From Hygrophila difformis (lineage: Eukaryota > Streptophyta > Magnoliopsida > Lamiales > Acanthaceae), in NCBI GenBank assembly GCA_030278955.1, contig JAOANR010000004.1:60019541-60083540 (forward strand): 64,000 nt of DNA, in the 5' to 3' direction. Positions 47,666 to 59,035 of the stretch are shown piece by piece. The first letter of the stretch is position 1; each line of letters begins with the position of its first letter. The notes beneath the pieces were generated by a model. It was not told the origin of the DNA. It made no database searches and was given only the letters and a program-made list of their open reading frames with translations. The translations under genes and the position numbers were made by a program.

Positions 47666-47944
47666 GGACAGTCTCTAATTAAATTGTAAATTCACAAAAT
47701 AATAATACTAGTAGTATTATAATTACTAGTATATTGGTGGGATGGGATGGGGCACAATGCAATGCAATGGAATGCAATGTGGGATAGATAGCTAGGGGTC
47801 GACATTACATTACAAATTACTACAATCACATGGCTGGCTGTGGCTGGATGCCCAAATGGCAAATGCCAATCATTGATAACGCCCATTTCCAAATTCCCAT
47901 ATAGTAAGTACTTCAAGTTCCGGTCCAAATTTGAAATACTACTC
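47376..47944. other. Spacer with TA microsatellite
   Basis: A (TA)n run at about 47633-47658 and a short AATGC repeat at about 47756-47777. No gene. Confidence 0.45.
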
Positions 47945-47952
47945 GTCGTTAC

Positions 47953-49283
47953 CATGGTTTTAAATATCGGTATTGGTATCTATATCGGTCATTTAAATTT
48001 ACCGAAATTTCGAAGAGATTTAAAATTTCAGAGGAAATTTCGGAAATATTTGAAATTTTTATAGAAAACCACATCGAGATTCTGAGAGGATGAAAATGAA
48101 GATATTCCGAAATTCATCCCCTTTGTTGCTATATAATTAGTAATATGCTAACAATACTCATTCAATAATATACTATGCTGATAATGTTGTTGATAATTTT
48201 TTTTTGGGAAAGCCATAAGCCAGATAACATACACAGGCACAAAAGGTACAAAGAAAGAACAAAAAAGAACCTCACATGAGGAGGGGGTGGGGGGCGGGGA
48301 ACAGTAACACAAGAAGAAACATTAGTATCTAGGGGAGCAAACACCCAGGTAATCAGCGGACAGTTCACTCAAAACGAAGTCCGTAGGGAACGCCCAAGTG
48401 GTAAAAAAACTCTTCCTTAGACGCCCCAAATTTGGCATGGCTATCCGCAACTCTATTTCCTTCTCTCAAGGTGTGGATAATCTGGCAGGTATCAAATGAG
48501 TCCCTTAGGTCCCTGATCCTGTGGAGTGTAGCAGCGTAAGGATGGAGAGGGTTGTGGGAAACAATGGCATCCAGCGTAAGGATGGAGAGGAGTTGGGCAA
48601 CAGAACGCATGCCGTGTTCTATTGCTGATAATTCAGCCACCATGATAGAGTTATAGCTAATGTATCCGAATCCGCCTGTGATCCAGTGGCCGTCGTCTTC
48701 ACGCACTGTGAATCCAAAGCCCGCTTGACGGGGGTTTCCAAGTGAGCTTCCATCAACATGAAGGATTTTACCTGTTTTACCAGCCGAGTTCCAATGCACT
48801 AGCCTCAAATTGTTGTTTCTGTTTCTCTTGACTCCTTTATCATTCTCAATGAGCGTTATATTGTGCATGACTTCTCTGGCTAAGCACCAGTTGGACTTGT
48901 GTTTCCCTCGGAAGATTCGGGAGTTCCTCTCCACCCAAATATGTTGTTGATAATTTGATATCATGCACCATGTTAATTGAGAAGATTTTGACTTAAAATC
49001 AATTAAACAAGTTAATTGTATGACATAATCAATATATGTAATTTTTAAATTTATATTTTTAAAAAATCTTTTTAAAATTTAGAAAAAAAATATTTTTTTA
49101 AAAAATAAAAGTTTTGGGAAATTTCGAAAAATTTCGGTCAAATTTTGAGAAATATCGAGTTTCGGACGAAATTTCGATAGAAATTTTGCAAAAAAATATT
49201 GTAATGAAATTTCGCTTCGATGTATTTCGAAACCCAAAATTTCGGTCAAAAATTTGAAAATTTCGAGGATATTTAAAACAATG
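47953..49283. mobile_element. hAT-type MITE made of TTTCGG motifs, interrupted by a LINE fragment
   Basis: Inverted ends CATGGTTTTAAATATC and CATTGTTTTAAATATC, flanked by GTCGTTAC and GTAGTTAC (7 of 8 identical). Both flanks are packed with AAATTTCGG/CCGAAATTT motifs. The LINE fragment 48200-48940 sits in the middle. Confidence 0.72.
48200..48940 (-). mobile_element. 5'-truncated LINE (3' end with RNase H)
   Basis: A 16-bp duplication, ATGTTGTTGATAATTT on the plus strand (48184-48199, 48941-48956), flanks a 741-bp minus-strand insert ending GGCTTTCCC plus As. The ORF from about 48940 to 48365 encodes the C-terminal RNase H of ORF2: HVDGSSLGNPRQAGFGF, MVAELSAIEHGM, LREGNRVADSHAKFG. The remaining 165 bp is 3' UTR. 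The protein differs clearly from the LINE at 7501-13146, so it belongs to another family. Confidence 0.9.
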
Positions 49284-49300
49284 GTAGTTACAACCACAGT

Positions 49301-49482
49301 TTTTTTTTTTAAATGAGCTATTAAAGGCCTGGGAAATGGGTTGTGAGAGTCCGTCCCACACAATGACACAAATTACAAAGGGAACGAAGGGGAGAGATCG
49401 GGGGCCGGTAGGGATTCGAACCCCAACCTATAGATTGGGAGTAGGGGACTTAATAACTCGAGTAAGTTTCCAACCCCAATTT
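49301..49482 (-). mobile_element. tRNA-derived SINE, minus strand
   Basis: Read on the minus strand it begins near GGGGTTGGAAACTTACTC, has box B GGTTCGAATCC at about 49413-49424 and ends in an A-run (T-run 49300-49313 on plus). Close by eye to the copy at 57561-57661 in the 5' region. Confidence 0.62.
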
Positions 49483-49633
49483 ATTTGAAAATGGTGTACA
49501 TTAACTAACATTAGTGAGCAATTTCAGAATATTATTAGTACGTGGTGGAAATAAAGGACGAGTAGAGTAGTAGGAATAAATCCAATATAGGCGAGTTGTT
49601 CGACAACGCCACCTATAATTATAAATGTATATA

Positions 49634-49894
49634 CTTCCTCCGTATCCAAAAAAAATCTTAACATTTCATGTTTTCACCCAATACAGTACACATTTTTAAA
49701 AAGTAATATCTAAAATTTTATAAAAAAAAATTACTATAAAACTTTAAAATTATAAAACTACGTGATTAGACGAATCTAACAAGATCTCACTTGACTATGT
49801 TTTATGTTATAACTGTATTAAAATGTCGAATCAAAGTTACTCAATGAATAGTGTTTACTATGCAAATGATAATATCTTTTACATATGGAGGGAG
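49634..49894. mobile_element. Stowaway-type MITE
   Basis: TA on both sides. Ends CTTCCTCCGTAT and ATATGGAGGGAG. Core TTAGACGAATCTAACAAGAT at about 49772. Confidence 0.87.
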
Positions 49895-50040
49895 TATATA
49901 TCAACACATAATAATTTTGAATTTAATTACTTCATGCAAAAACAAAAAAAACTTTTGAATTTACCGCTTCCAAATAGCTAGTAAGTACTAATTATAAATG
50001 AGAATATCATGATGAGTTTAAGCCATACTTTTCTAAACAA

Positions 50041-50078
<38 letters not shown>

Positions 50079-50093
50079 TATTATTATTAAAAA
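50041..50093. repeat. (ATT)n microsatellite
   Basis: About 15 ATT units with one interruption. Confidence 0.95.
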
Positions 50094-50106
50094 GCTCTAA
50101 ACCATA

Positions 50107-50250
50107 TTCCCTCCGTTCTTTTTTAGTTGTCTTTTTAGAGAGACAAAAGTGTTCCAAAATAGTTGTTATTTTTAAGTAGTTAATTAATTAATGCAAACTT
50201 TAATTATTGAAATTGAGCTGAAAGAGACAACTAAAAAGGAACGGAGAGAG
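50107..50250. mobile_element. Short Stowaway-type MITE (different subfamily)
   Basis: 144 bp with TA on both sides. Ends TCCCTCCGTTCTTTTTTAGT and AAAAAGGAACGGAGAGAG. Lacks the internal core found in the larger copies. Confidence 0.82.
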
Positions 50251-50580
50251 TATATACATTATCGCGAAACTCGTGTCTTGAGAATTTATAGTAGTAGTAC
50301 AAAAAAGTTGAGTACTAATAAAGGAGTACCTTTTTTTTTTTTTTTTTTTTGGTAAGAAAATAATTTAGGTAGGAGACGAGTACGAGATGATGATGCGAAT
50401 GGTGGTTAAAGATGAATGAATGTAACCCCCCCTTCCCCTTCCCCTTCCCCTTTCCCACCCACACATATATGTCATATGTGCTGCTGCTGTCCATGTTACA
50501 ATAATATGTACTACTCCTGTATCTACACTAATAATGTCATTGTGTTCTCACATGCATTCATGCATCGCCTGTCAATATAT

Positions 50581-50638
<58 letters not shown>

Positions 50639-51036
50639 GGTGTTAGAATGGTTTTAGAAAATTCTTAAACTCAACAACTTTGTCATTCTGAATGCAGACC
50701 AATTGAACTGCACCCACAAGGTACAAATTTCGTGGCAGCAGCATCACCGATTATTATTAATTGTCAGTTTTGAGAAAATATTTCAACCATTTTACAATAG
50801 CCCGCAAAATAAATAATTACATACAAAATTATTTCATTAAATAACGATCCGTTCAACAAACTTACAGAACTGGAAACCCCATGGAAAAAATCAACCTCGG
50901 CAAAAAGAGGGTTCATTTATTTATTTTTTCAAGCCCAACGGATTAATTGTGCGATAATGCTAAACTGGGCCCAGTTTATTAAAGCCCGGCCAAATGACGA
51001 CTTGCGTACATATAGGGCTTTGGGCCACTCGGGAAT
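50251..51036. other. Spacer with (TAA)n
   Basis: Contains a T-run (50331-50350), a CCCCTT repeat (about 50430-50452) and a (TAA)n microsatellite (50581-50635). No gene. Confidence 0.5.
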
Positions 51037-51045
51037 GTTTTAAAT

Positions 51046-52273
51046 AGGAAAAAAAGGTAAAAACGTCCTTTATCTTTCCAAAAATTTCAAATCCGTCATT
51101 TTTTCTATTTTATTACCGATTTAGTCCGCTACAAATGCTAATTATGTTCAAATCAGTCCTTTTTTCACTAATTATATTCTAATTGCTGACGTGGCAAGGG
51201 TTTTAATTTAAACCTGACACGTGTGCATAATATTAGTCCTTTTTCTTTTATCTTTTGCCAATTCAGTCCTAAACTTTTATTTTGTTCTATTTAGTCCTCT
51301 ACCCCAATCACTCATTTATATTAATTGGCCTCAAACCTTTCAAATTATTTCATTTTAGGCCCAGAACCTTAAATTTTTTATTATTACTAATACATTTATC
51401 AAATAAATGCCCAACATACTTCCGTAAATAAAATTAAATACCAAACCTCATACATTGGGTTTGACCGCCTTGTTACCGGGTCTTTGAAGTTCCGAATTTT
51501 ACGGACTCATATTAACCACCCGACCGTAACGATGGTTCATTGGTTCTGGTTTCCTTCAGCAACAATCAGCACAATCATACTTTGTGGACAATAAAATTCA
51601 GGCTATTTTTTTAATATTTTTAATAATATTAATATTTTTCAATAAAACCAAGGCTTCCTGTATCCATAACCTTCCAAAAATTCAAGTTAAATCATTTACT
51701 CAAATATTGCTACATCTAAGGTAGGACGCAAAGTAAGATTCTGTTGATTGTTACTGAAGGAAACCAAAACCAATGAACAATCGGTTGCGGTCGAGTGGTT
51801 ATTAGAGAGAGTCCGTAAAATTCCGGTACTTGAAAGACCCGATAACAAAGCAGTCGAACCCAATATATGAGGTTTGGTGTTTAATTTTATTTATGGAAGT
51901 ATGTTGTGCATTTATTTGATAAATGGATTAGTAATAATAAAAAATTTAAGGTTCTGGGCCTAAAATGAAATAATTTGAAAGGTTTGAGGCCAATTAATAT
52001 AAAAATGAGTGATTGGGGTAGAGGACTAAATAGAACAAAATAAAAGTTTAGGACTGAATTGGCAAAAGATAAAAGAAAAAGGACTAATATTATGCACACG
52101 TGTCAGATTTAAATTAAAACCCTTGCCACGTCAGCAATTAAAATATAATTAGTGAAAAAAGGACTGATTTGAACATAATTAGCATTTGTAGCGGACTAAA
52201 TCGGTAATAAAATAGAAAAAGGACGGATTTGAAATTTTTGGAAAGATAAAGGACGTTTTTACCTTTTTTTTCC
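51046..52273. mobile_element. Fold-back element with ~540-bp inverted arms
   Basis: Flanked by a perfect 9-bp duplication GTTTTAAAT (51037-51045, 52274-52282). The left arm (51046 to about 51585) and right arm (about 51728-52273) are near-complete inverted copies, separated by about 140 bp of AT-rich spacer. Outer ends AGGAAAAAAAGGTAAAAACG and GGAAAAAAAAGGTAAAAACG. Arms contain repeated GGACTAAAT/GGACTGAAT motifs. The 9-bp duplication and long arms suggest a Mutator-like fold-back. Non-coding. Confidence 0.9.
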
Positions 52274-52282
52274 GTTTTAAAT

Positions 52283-52689
52283 AGGCTTGAAGCCCAATGT
52301 TAATACTCTCGGCCCAAATATTGGACAGGTGGTGCGAATTTAGTCTTTACCTCAATATTTGATGATTAAGAAAATTTAATTGAGTAGTATTAAAGTTTTC
52401 AACAAATTTACCAAAAAAAAAAGAAATTCAACGAAAATTGAAATTAAAGTAGACGAAATATGTGAGATATAACCAATAAAGTAGAAATAAAATAATGTAT
52501 ATATAAACCACCGTATTGTTGTGAATATATGTGATCTTTCTCTATACACTTAACAAGAAAATCATGTGTATATTATATACGGAGTAATGTATATACTGGT
52601 AAAAAGAAAATACTGTTGTTGCTGTATATGTGTTGTGCCTGTAGTCTGTACGCGTGACGTGGCAAAGCCTTGCAGACCAAATTGGTGTC
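52283..52689. other. 3' flank of the DUF707 gene
   Basis: Probable 3' UTR and spacer. A doubtful micro-insertion lies near 52397-52435 (TTCAACAAA and TTCAACGAA around TTTACC plus As). Confidence 0.35.
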
Positions 52690-55600
52690 CTAATTTGTGT
52701 CCCTTTGTCGAAATGGATCGATCCAACACTCATCCTCTTTCACAGCATTATTCCACCTGTTTCTAAACTCTCTCATTTCAGCAGTCGATCTCAGCCGAAT
52801 CTGCACATAAAAATAATCCACCACCAAGAATTCAGAAATAAATAGTACTACTACTATTGTGTCACTAATATTGATTGAATTGAACCATTATTATTATTAT
52901 AACGCCTTGTATCACAATAATAGAAGCTCACTAAATTGTTATTCAAGTTGGGGCAGAGTTTGTAAGAAAGAACTTACAGCACTTCTGTCATTGGAATCGT
53001 TTGGACTTGAATTTACTCCCTGAAAAGTTCGAGACAGTAAGTAATACTAGATGGATTGGTGGTGCTAGTAAACGATGGAAGATTTTTTGTGTTAGAATTG
53101 CTACCGATGGCTTCGAATCCGATGACTTCTCCGAGAGCGCAAGTCGACCAGACGATTGAGCCTTCGTCTGCATTATAAAGAAATGAAAACGACCATTCAT
53201 CCGATCATGCTACCGAAACAAGCTCTGTTGTGTAAGAATAAGTGAATGTAAGAATTGTGTAGAGTACCGTGTTACTGTCCAAATTGTTGCCAAGCGTGGG
53301 AAGGGCAAGATGAGCTATGTACTGTTCGTCGACCACACCAACCTTAACTGTTCGATCTCCCTGTACGTATATATATATATGTACAAACAAGTGCGCGATG
53401 AATGCTTCGTTTATATACAAATATGGGAATTAGGTCAAGTACGTAGAGATCACGTTCAATTTGAGAACTTGCCTGAGAGCAATAACCAAGCTGCATATCG
53501 AGGCCCCATGCGTGAATCAGGTCATTCTGTGGAGATCATCGATTAGTTTCCATAAACGTGAATATTACACAAACGCGAAAGTTTCATGAGTACTGTAGTG
53601 TGCGAAATTTGAAGTTCTATGAACGTTGCAACCGGGCTAGGACAGTGCACCTGAATCATATGCCAAACGCATCGCCAAGCTGCTCTTGAGAATACAGGAG
53701 CCATCATCTCCACCCAGCTGCAGATGTTCTAGTCAGCATCATAAGCAAAACTGAAAAATCGAAGAATTTGAAAATGACAAGGTGTTGCTTGATATTACCC
53801 TACACAGGGAGGAGCGATGCTGTTGCCATCACACCTTCCAGCCTGATAAAATCTCCTGTTTATTATATTGTGCAGAGTTCAGAAAAATGTACAATTTATA
53901 CGATTTCATGGATAATACGAAAACATTGAAGACAATGTGAAAAACTATTTTGTTTCTTGAAACAGACCGGTGCACTCTTGTTCTCCTGTTGCGCGTGGTG
54001 ATCCGATGATGCACCTTTGATTTTCCAAGATCAAGAGCGGGCTGTGAAATTTCGAGGCCTTCTTCCTTGATGATCGATATGTATCTGTAGAGAGTTACTA
54101 TTTCATTAACAAATACAAGTGTACCGGTGTGGTTTTGTTCAAAAGACATTGAATATGGTGTTATTACACCCTATTTGGTTAAGATTATCCATGTTTCACA
54201 CGCGCTCTTTTACCAGTCGAGTAGTCTAATTTGAGATGGAGTCAAGTACCTTTTGGGATGAAAGTTTTCAACTCCCAAGTCCTCGTCCCACAAAAATATA
54301 TACTCGTATTCAGAGACAATATCTGGATGGAGAAAACGCTTGGCAAACCACCTACAGAGTGGGAGAGTTCTTCAACCCATGTGATTCCGATTCTTTGAAT
54401 AAATAAGGTGAAAAACTGTCATTTTGACATAAACAAGACTCTGTTGGAAGCGTACCATTTTGTTTGGTTGATGGCGGAAATGTGAACGACTTTGTTGCTC
54501 CATTCCAAGTCGTGCCACTGATCTACTACACCATCGTAATGGAAAAGCATCACTGCGAAATCAAGTTCCAGAAACTGCAGCAGGGCACAATTGCGTTGGG
54601 AACAATGCACTTAACGTGTTGAGTAAAGAAAGGAAAAATCAAAACAATACCTACTAGCAACGTGAGGTAAACAGATAGTATACCTTCTTAACTATTTCAT
54701 TCACCAGTTTTTTTTGCTTTACCCCGACTGGCACACCCAACAAACTCTTCATCTTTTTCGAATTCTTCTGGTTCAGACATGCAGCATAAAGAAAATTCAA
54801 CAATAATTTCAAGGCGGCGTTGAATACTATGAGAGGCAAGGAAAAGCTGAGTACTGGCTATGGATTTAGAAAGTCAATACAAAATTACAATAATATACGT
54901 ACATCTTCTGGAATAGGGCCAGACAAAGGGATCATTTCTAAGTTTGAAGTCGAGGAAACAATTCCTCGGGGCAAAGCTTCGCTGCCAGCAGGTCTACATT
55001 TGTCCTGATAGATGAACCGCCATGATTAAGTTCTTCGTGTAAGAGAAAATGCTAATTTTGGAAAAAGTAGGAATAGATGTAAAATACAACAAACATTGCA
55101 TTTCTTCTTGTGTGCACTTTCTTGGGTTTCGTTCACTTTGATGTTCAATATTGTTGATAACTGCAAAGTACAGAGCATGACTGTAAGCTAAATGGAGAAA
55201 TACGTTAAAGTTGCACTTCAAAAAATCAAGATGCAAGACTATGAAACGTACCTGGCATTTGACAGATTCTTCATTGGTTCCAACTCCAGGTGAAAACTGC
55301 ATTAACAATGCGTGGCATCTATGAAAATGAAAAATAAAAACAAAGATGCGAAAGAAAATGGTGTCCAAAAGTCTTGTACAAGATTATGGAAGGATCGGCA
55401 GCTTCAAATATAAACATAAGTATGAACAAAAAGACCAGTTTGGATATTATAATATAATCTATAGTATACTAAGACGGATGGAATCACAATTTTAGCATTA
55501 TTACTTTAGCAACTCAATAGACATTTTAGTTCAAGTGTAGAATGAAAATGTACATTGTAAATATCTTTCCCGAGCCCTACGCTGCTGATGAAGTAAACAC

Positions 55601-56275
55601 CGCAGATAAAGGATGTAGCAATGAGAAGACTGCATAGACACGATTGGCTTTTAGGCGAAACCTGAAAGGCAACTTCAAATTACCATAACGAACAAGAAAA
55701 GTAATTGATAATAGGCAGAAACCCAAATCAACAGCAAATCCCTCAAGCTAATTGGTTCGTGCTTTGGATTTTTACATCGTAGAGACAGTAATAATGTCAC
55801 TCAACACTAAAGCGTGAGACTACTGGCAGAGACATGTGGTCAAAATTCTCAATTTATGACAAAGAACAGATAAAAATCCATGCCCTTATGACAACCACTT
55901 GCTCCAACATATTGCACTTGCAGTAAAGGATTAAGACAGGTTACAAGAATGTAAGAAAAACAAAAAAAAAACTTCACCAAGCTTCCTGTCCTAATCCAAA
56001 ATTCAACTCAACTTATTCAAAGACAATTCAATTCTGCAGAAAACTAAAGCATATCGAACATACCATAGTATACAAAACAAACTCCCAAGAACTTAAAAAG
56101 TCAACCAAACTATTGCAGAAGCAGAACAAATTGAGCTCTTCCTCTACAACTCGATTTCCATATGATTCAACGCGAAGCACAATTCCAAACTGAAATTCAA
56201 AACACACACATACATGTATTTATAGATTTACATGCAAAGAGGGATTGAATTACTTACAAATGTGTATGGCATCAT
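52690..56275 (-). CDS. DUF707 family protein (type II membrane, function unknown)
   Basis: Exons in coding order: 56258-56275, 56064-56189, 55554-55661, 55252-55296, 54903-55004, 54684-54767, 54456-54574, 54250-54351, 53968-54084, 53799-53855, 53651-53717, 53473-53526, 53268-53360, 53105-53167, 52978-53019, 52690-52800. Phases agree and give 435 residues. If translation starts instead at the ATG 56064-56066, the protein is 388 residues; I cannot decide between them. A signal-anchor segment (LLIATSFICGVYFI) is followed by family motifs CRPAGSEALPRGIVSSTSN, FAVMLFHYDGVVDQW, WWFAKRFLHPDIV, YIFLWDEDLGVENFHP, GLEISQPALD, WVEMMAPVFSRAAWRCVW, NDLIHAWGLD and WIDPF. The WDED motif and the fold suggest a glycosyltransferase-like protein, unproven. 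One intron (after 53473) uses a GC donor (CAG/GCAAGT). Confidence 0.9.
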
Positions 56276-57320
56276 TATGCATCGAACTGGTCACGAAAAG
56301 CCAGAAAAGGACCGATCTTTATAAAAGAACTAAATTGAAGACGCCCCCCTCCCCACTTTCTTTTTTTTTCTCTTCTTCCTATTCTTGTTTGTTTTGGACC
56401 TTTTAACTAATCTTAATCTCCCCAACCCAAATACAATACACAAAGAGCAATGGATACAGATAAAAGCTGAAAGCAACCTTTTTCAAGTTCAACAAGAAGC
56501 CTACGAAAGGGTTATTTTCGTAGCCCTCGAATTGCAAGCCCCACCCAAATACAATCGCCTTCATATTTATTTATAGAAAAAATGAAAGAGACGGGATACA
56601 GGCCTACAGGAGAAGTGTATGTATAGGTGTGACGGAAGAATCCGCTGAAAATTCCGAACCTCCAGTGTTTGAATAATTGAACTAATGAAAAATGGTGCGC
56701 CGCCGCTGGAATATGGAGTATATTTTGTGGTCGTGCCAAAGGCGTGGAAATGGATACTACTGTAGTACTGTTTGGCGCGAGGGAGGGGTGGCTTCTGGGC
56801 TCGTGCCACGTGGTAGTTGTTGTTGGGAATCATTCAATCAATGGGTGGGGTCGTGGCGGATTGAGGTTAATATATTAATGTTAATTAACTAGCTAATCGT
56901 TGGGGTTTTGGGGGGAATTCTTTAATTGCTAACATGAATGAGGAGGATTGGATGATGATCTATTGATCTGGGTTGCAACTTTCAACTCTCTCTCTCTCTG
57001 CGTTTATTGAATTATTGCAGTGGGCAGATTCTCTGTCAAAGCTTCGTTCATTGCTGTACTGAGGTGGACTTTGTTTTGCAACCGAGATGATCATGGGAGT
57101 ACAGGTCGTCGGGTCCAGAATGAATTTTACACGCGGGGTTGACTGTTGACATACGAAAGTGCGAGTTGATTAGGGACTCCGGGACCTGGGAGTATCCTGT
57201 ATTCCTGTGTCCGAATGTTTTATGGAGACAGGGATATTAAAAATTGTTTTAACTTTCCCCCGAAATAAAAAATAATAATAATAAAAAATAAAAAATAAAA
57301 AAAAAGTTTTAACTAAAATC
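56276..57320. other. Upstream region of the DUF707 gene
   Basis: Non-coding. Pyrimidine-rich stretch at about 56344-56375 close to the likely transcription start, a palindromic G-box at 56806-56813 and a short (CT)n at about 56987-56999. Confidence 0.4.
56806..56813. promoter_or_regulatory. Palindromic G-box
   Basis: CCACGTGG, 530-740 bp upstream of the two candidate DUF707 start codons. Binding by bZIP/bHLH factors is family knowledge; function here is inferred from position only. Confidence 0.3.
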
Positions 57321-57371
57321 ATAACATAAAATATATTTGTTCACCAAAAAAAAATAACATAAAATATATTT
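57321..57371 (+). repeat. Micro-insertion with 18-bp target duplication
   Basis: Identical repeats ATAACATAAAATATATTT (57321-57338, 57354-57371) flank a 15-bp insert GTTCACCAAAAAAAA. The tip matches the end of the insert at 44266-44386 (GTTCACC plus As). Confidence 0.8.
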
Positions 57372-57560
57372 AAAACAAGACGCTGTTCAGAAAAAGAAAA
57401 AAAATATTGTTCTATTATTTCAAAAATTTAAAGGAAAACAAAAGCATTTGCATTAACCTTGACAGAAGAAAATTTGTCTAGAATAGAAAAAATTAAAACC
57501 CTGAAGTATATGTAACCTTTTAATTTCATTTCTTATATGATCAAAAACCGAAAAATTGAA

Positions 57561-57661
57561 GGGGTTCACTTACCTTAATGGTCAAGTCCCCGTCTTCCAA
57601 CCATAGGTTGGGGTTCGATCTCCACCCTACCCTCTATCCATCTCCTTTATCCCCTCGAAAA
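57561..57661 (+). mobile_element. Short tRNA-derived SINE
   Basis: Starts GGGGTTCACTTACCTTAAT, box B GGTTCGATCTC near 57612, short A-tail. Direct repeats AAATTGAA at both sides (57553-57560, 57662-57669). Confidence 0.65.
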
Positions 57662-57799
57662 AAATTGAAAAGTTGGAAATACCAAACTTTGACATGCAAT
57701 GGAAGTTATGGAGTGTGTGCCATAAGAATTGGGGTCTCGCGTCTCGTTGTGTTGTTTCGAGTTCGAACTTTCTAGTTATAGAAAACTATTAGGCAGAGC

Positions 57800-58424
57800 T
57801 AGGGGTGAAAACGAGCCGAGCCTAGCTCGACGAGCTTTAAAAAGTTGAGCTCGGCTCGAGCTCGACATAAAAAAAAGCCGAATTCGAGCTCGGCTCGAGG
57901 CTCAAATAAAGCTCGAGTTTTTTTTCCTTTTTTTGTTTTTTTTAACATTGACACTCATATGTTAATAAATGTGTATAGGGGCTCAAATCACACAAGTGAT
58001 GGATCGATAAAAGGGGACATTACTACTGGACCAAGTCCCCATTCCCAAACTAAGCTCGATATAAAATTAGGAATAATTATCAAATTATTAAATAATGAGC
58101 TTAAAAACTTGAATGATTGAAGTTTAATAGATTTAATATATTAAACTATTCCTAGTTTCTACTTCTAACCATAAAAAAGAAAAAATATAAAAGAAAATTT
58201 ATAGTATTAATAAATAGATTATACATTTACTATGTATAATTGATATATATATATATATATATATATTCGAGCCTATTATCGAGCTTTCGAGCCGAGTATT
58301 GGTTAGCTCGGCTTGGGTTCATTAACATTCCGAGCCGATCTCGAATTCGAGTTGAGCTTTGGTCGAGTTCTGATCGAGTCGAGACGAATATTTTACGAGC
58401 CTATCAGTTTCATTTACACCCCTA
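57800..58424. mobile_element. hAT-type MITE made of GAGCTCG motifs
   Basis: Flanked by a perfect 8-bp duplication GGCAGAGC (57792-57799, 58425-58432). Ends TAGGGGTGAAAACGAGCC and, inverted, TAGGGGTGTAAATGAAAC. Both ends are dense in GAGCTCG/CGAGC motifs. The duplicated target includes the left tip of the older hAT element. Confidence 0.88.
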
Positions 58425-58633
58425 GGCAGAGCCGGCTCTTAGCAAGAGCCAGTGGAGCACTTCCTCCGGGCCCCCGATTTTTGGGACCCCAATTTTTTAA
58501 AATACTTTTCTTAGTTTATAGTTTTTATTTTTCTTTTTATTTCAATTTTAATTAATTATCAAATCAGTTATATATATATATATATCTAGTTTGTTCCATT
58601 TTCACTTTTCATATTCTTTCAAAATCTCAAAAT

Positions 58634-58780
58634 AATGAGAATGAATATTTGGCCTAGTGTTCATGTCCCATGACTTTCAACTTTATGGTTGGAGATTCGA
58701 TTCCTACCCGACTCCTTATCCCTCCCTTTATCTCCAACTGTAATTTGCCAACACATGAGTGCCAATGCTTACCAAAAAAG
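58634..58780 (+). mobile_element. tRNA-derived SINE
   Basis: Box B GGAGATTCGATTCC at about 58690, body with CCAACACATGAGTGCCAATG, tail ending GCTTACCAAAAAA. Direct repeats ATCTCAAAAT on both sides (58624-58633, 58781-58790). Related to the fragment at 15286-15410. Confidence 0.8.
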
Positions 58781-58913
58781 ATCTCAAAATGATAAAATTT
58801 TTCGATTGTATTTTTTCAAATACAAAGTTATTATAATATTTCTCATTTTTTATTGTATTCAAAATTCTCCATTTAATACGATTTATTTTTATTATTTTGG
58901 ATTTATTAATTAA

Positions 58914-59035
58914 TACTCCATTCATCCCAACATAAATATTTTATTTGACTTCTGCACATAATTCAATAATTTTTTAAAATGGAGAATGACGGACAATGTA
59001 AAAAATATCAAACAAGACTATATGGCGAGGATGAA
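58914..59035. mobile_element. Degraded Stowaway fragment
   Basis: CTCCATTCATCCCAACATAA followed by TTTGACTTCTGCACATAATTC resembles the left arm of the large Stowaway copies. The internal core is absent and the right end is only approximate. Confidence 0.45.

Noticed and set aside
49405..49430. tRNA gene
   Set aside because: Only a box B and T-arm-like stretch is present, without a cloverleaf; it belongs to a SINE. The same holds for 13730, 15298, 17531, 57612 and 58690.
55089..55175. Possible extra DUF707 exon between 54903-55004 and 55252-55296
   Set aside because: It would break the family-conserved junction CQ-DKCRPAGSEAL; the direct join fits the family.
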